The notes under the pieces are model-generated. The model had not been told where the DNA came from. It saw nothing but the letters and a program-made list of their open reading frames with translations, and made no database searches. Position numbers and translations under genes: made by a program. A DNA stretch of 6,535 nt, taken from contig JAFTNB010000206.1 of the NCBI GenBank assembly GCA_017452115.1, positions 1 through 6,535 of the forward strand, read 5' to 3'. This document shows positions 5,384 through 6,535 of this stretch, piece after piece. Source of the DNA: Alphaproteobacteria bacterium (GTDB taxonomy: Bacteria > Pseudomonadota > Alphaproteobacteria > RF32 > CAG-239). How positions within the stretch are numbered: the stretch's first letter is position 1; the number at the start of each line of letters is the position of its first letter.

Positions 5384-6111
5384 TTTATCAAACATTTACA
5401 ATTTTTCAAAAAGAATTAAGCGGATATTTCAAAACTCCTCTTGCTTATTTTCTTATTAGTGCCTACATACTGATTTCAATGTTTTCAACTTTTTATCTTG
5501 GAGCTTTTTTTGTTCTTAATAATACGGAATTATTTTCTTTTTTCTTTTTTCAAAATGATATCTTTGCATTACTTATTCCTGCTCTTACCATGCGTCTTTG
5601 GGCGGAAGAAAGGCGTTCTGGAACAATGGAATTGCTCCTAACCCAACCAATCAGTTATACATCAGTTGTACTTGGCAAATTTTTCTCTGCATGGATTTTT
5701 TGCTTTATGTTACTCTGCACAACAATTCCATTTTGGATTTTTATTAATATTATATACCAATTGGATAACATAAATATATTATCATCATATATCGGATGCT
5801 TTTTAATATCCGGAGTATTTTGTGCAATTGGCTGTTGTATTTCTGCTTTTAATAAAGGTTTAGTTGTTGCATACATTTGTACATTATTCTTATCTTTAAT
5901 TATCAGTACCGTAAACTTTGATTTTCTGATTGGCCAATTTAATCTGTCTGATGATGTTTCCATCCGAATTATCCAATCATTAAACTTTAGCAAACATTAT
6001 AATGATATGACTGGAGGACAAGTTGGATTTGACAATATAATCTATTATTTCAGCATGATTGCATTACCATTATGGTTAAATATTCTCACTATCGAATATA
6101 AAAAGAACTAG
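5380..6111 (+). CDS. ABC-2 type permease, GldF-like
   Basis: The encoded 243-residue inner-membrane permease has about six hydrophobic helices: roughly 20-46, 51-72, 98-125, 134-157, 160-178 and 220-238. The segment after helix 2, PALTMRLWAEERRSGTMELL (67-86) and then TQP, is the hallmark cytoplasmic coupling region of the GldF/ABC-2 permease group. The short N-terminal stretch with FQKELSGYFKTP (residues 9-20) is also typical. The start ATG at 5380 has AGGAG (5369-5373) 6 nt upstream and overlaps the ATPase stop by 4 nt. It should dimerise and pair with the preceding ATPase. The following GldG-like protein completes a three-gene set. Substrate unknown. Confidence 0.93.
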   Translation: MIYQTFTIFQKELSGYFKTPLAYFLISAYILISMFSTFYLGAFFVLNNTELFSFFFFQNDIFALLIPALTMRLWAEERRSGTMELLLTQPISYTSVVLGKFFSAWIFCFMLLCTTIPFWIFINIIYQLDNINILSSYIGCFLISGVFCAIGCCISAFNKGLVVAYICTLFLSLIISTVNFDFLIGQFNLSDDVSIRIIQSLNFSKHYNDMTGGQVGFDNIIYYFSMIALPLWLNILTIEYKKN

Positions 6112-6121
6112 GAGAATAGGT

Positions 6122-6535
6122 ATGAAACTACAAACACAGCAAATCAATAAATTAAAAAAACACGCTTATTTGATTTCATTTATTCTTATAATAATAATAT
6201 CTTTCATTGCTCTTAATGCTGCATCCGGACTAATATTTTCTACATACAAATTAGATTTAACCCGAGATAAGCGTTATACATTACATCCTCAAACCACACA
6301 GATTTTGCAAAATATTCCTCATCCAATTACCATAAATGTATATTATTCATCTTCAATTTCTAAAGATTATCCTTTATATAGTCAATATGCTCAATTAATC
6401 ATGAGAACCTTGGATAAATACCAAAACGTATCCAAAAATAAAATAAAAGTAAATATGCTGGATCCGGTACCTTATACCAGTACTGAAGAAGATGCCATAC
6501 GCTATGGACTACGCAAATTTTCCAATCAAGAAGGA
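6122..6535 (+). CDS. GldG-like ABC transporter auxiliary protein (3' partial)
   Basis: The frame begins at ATG 6122, with AGGAG (6110-6114) 7 nt upstream, and is still open at the window edge after 138 codons. A basic N-terminus is followed by one membrane helix at about residues 15-39. Then comes the family-typical LDLTRDKRYTLHPQT (44-58) and the start of a periplasmic domain with ITINVYYSSSISKDY and a region resembling the GldG/ABC_transp_aux (PF09822) N-terminal fold. Full-length members are usually several hundred residues long with a second C-terminal helix, so most of the protein is outside the window. The gap to the permease stop is 10 nt, so it belongs to the same operon. It probably forms a complex with the permease. 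Its precise role is not established outside gliding bacteria. Confidence 0.9.
   Translation, partial: MKLQTQQINKLKKHAYLISFILIIIISFIALNAASGLIFSTYKLDLTRDKRYTLHPQTTQILQNIPHPITINVYYSSSISKDYPLYSQYAQLIMRTLDKYQNVSKNKIKVNMLDPVPYTSTEEDAIRYGLRKFSNQEG

Noticed and set aside
5655..5993. Open frame on the - strand inside the permease gene, and a similar one at 5221-5409
   Set aside because: Both are antisense to convincing transporter genes and have no features of their own.

Overview
The window is AT-rich, with many A/T-ending codons. It most likely comes from an alphaproteobacterium with a reduced, possibly host-associated genome. The best marker is the DUF2155 protein, a family typical of Alphaproteobacteria. 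It sits in an operon with MlaD-like (MCE) genes, a neighbourhood I recall as common in that class. The AT bias resembles Rickettsiales, Holosporales and uncultured gut Alphaproteobacteria, but the window does not settle a genus.

Layout, left to right. (1) The 3' part of a + strand gene encodes a repeat protein with many Tyr-x-x-x-Gly units and a helical tail. Its start lies outside the window. (2) A convergent - strand gene encodes a His/Trp/Cys-rich protein with an HD-like motif, probably DUF5662-related. It has its own good promoter and is insulated by terminators on both sides. (3) A tightly packed - strand operon holds two different MlaD/MCE genes followed by the DUF2155 gene. Neighbouring genes overlap and are probably translationally coupled, and a hairpin terminator closes the operon. 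(4) From the same intergenic region a divergent + strand operon runs out of the window: a GldA-type ABC ATPase, a GldF-type ABC-2 permease, and the start of a GldG-type auxiliary protein.

How the genes may work together. The two MCE proteins are single-pass inner-membrane proteins with periplasmic lipid-binding domains. They probably act in phospholipid traffic between the membranes, with the DUF2155 protein as an exported partner of unknown role. The divergent ABC operon is a self-contained GldA/F/G-type exporter or envelope system. Its ATPase should not be taken as the MlaF partner of the MCE proteins. No tRNA, rRNA, CRISPR array, insertion sequence or phage gene was seen.

I see no clearly new biological system. 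The most notable points are the regular 29-residue repeat in the first gene, the two-paralogue MCE operon with optimally placed internal start codons, the long acidic tail on the DUF2155 protein, and a leader without any G in front of the HD-like gene.
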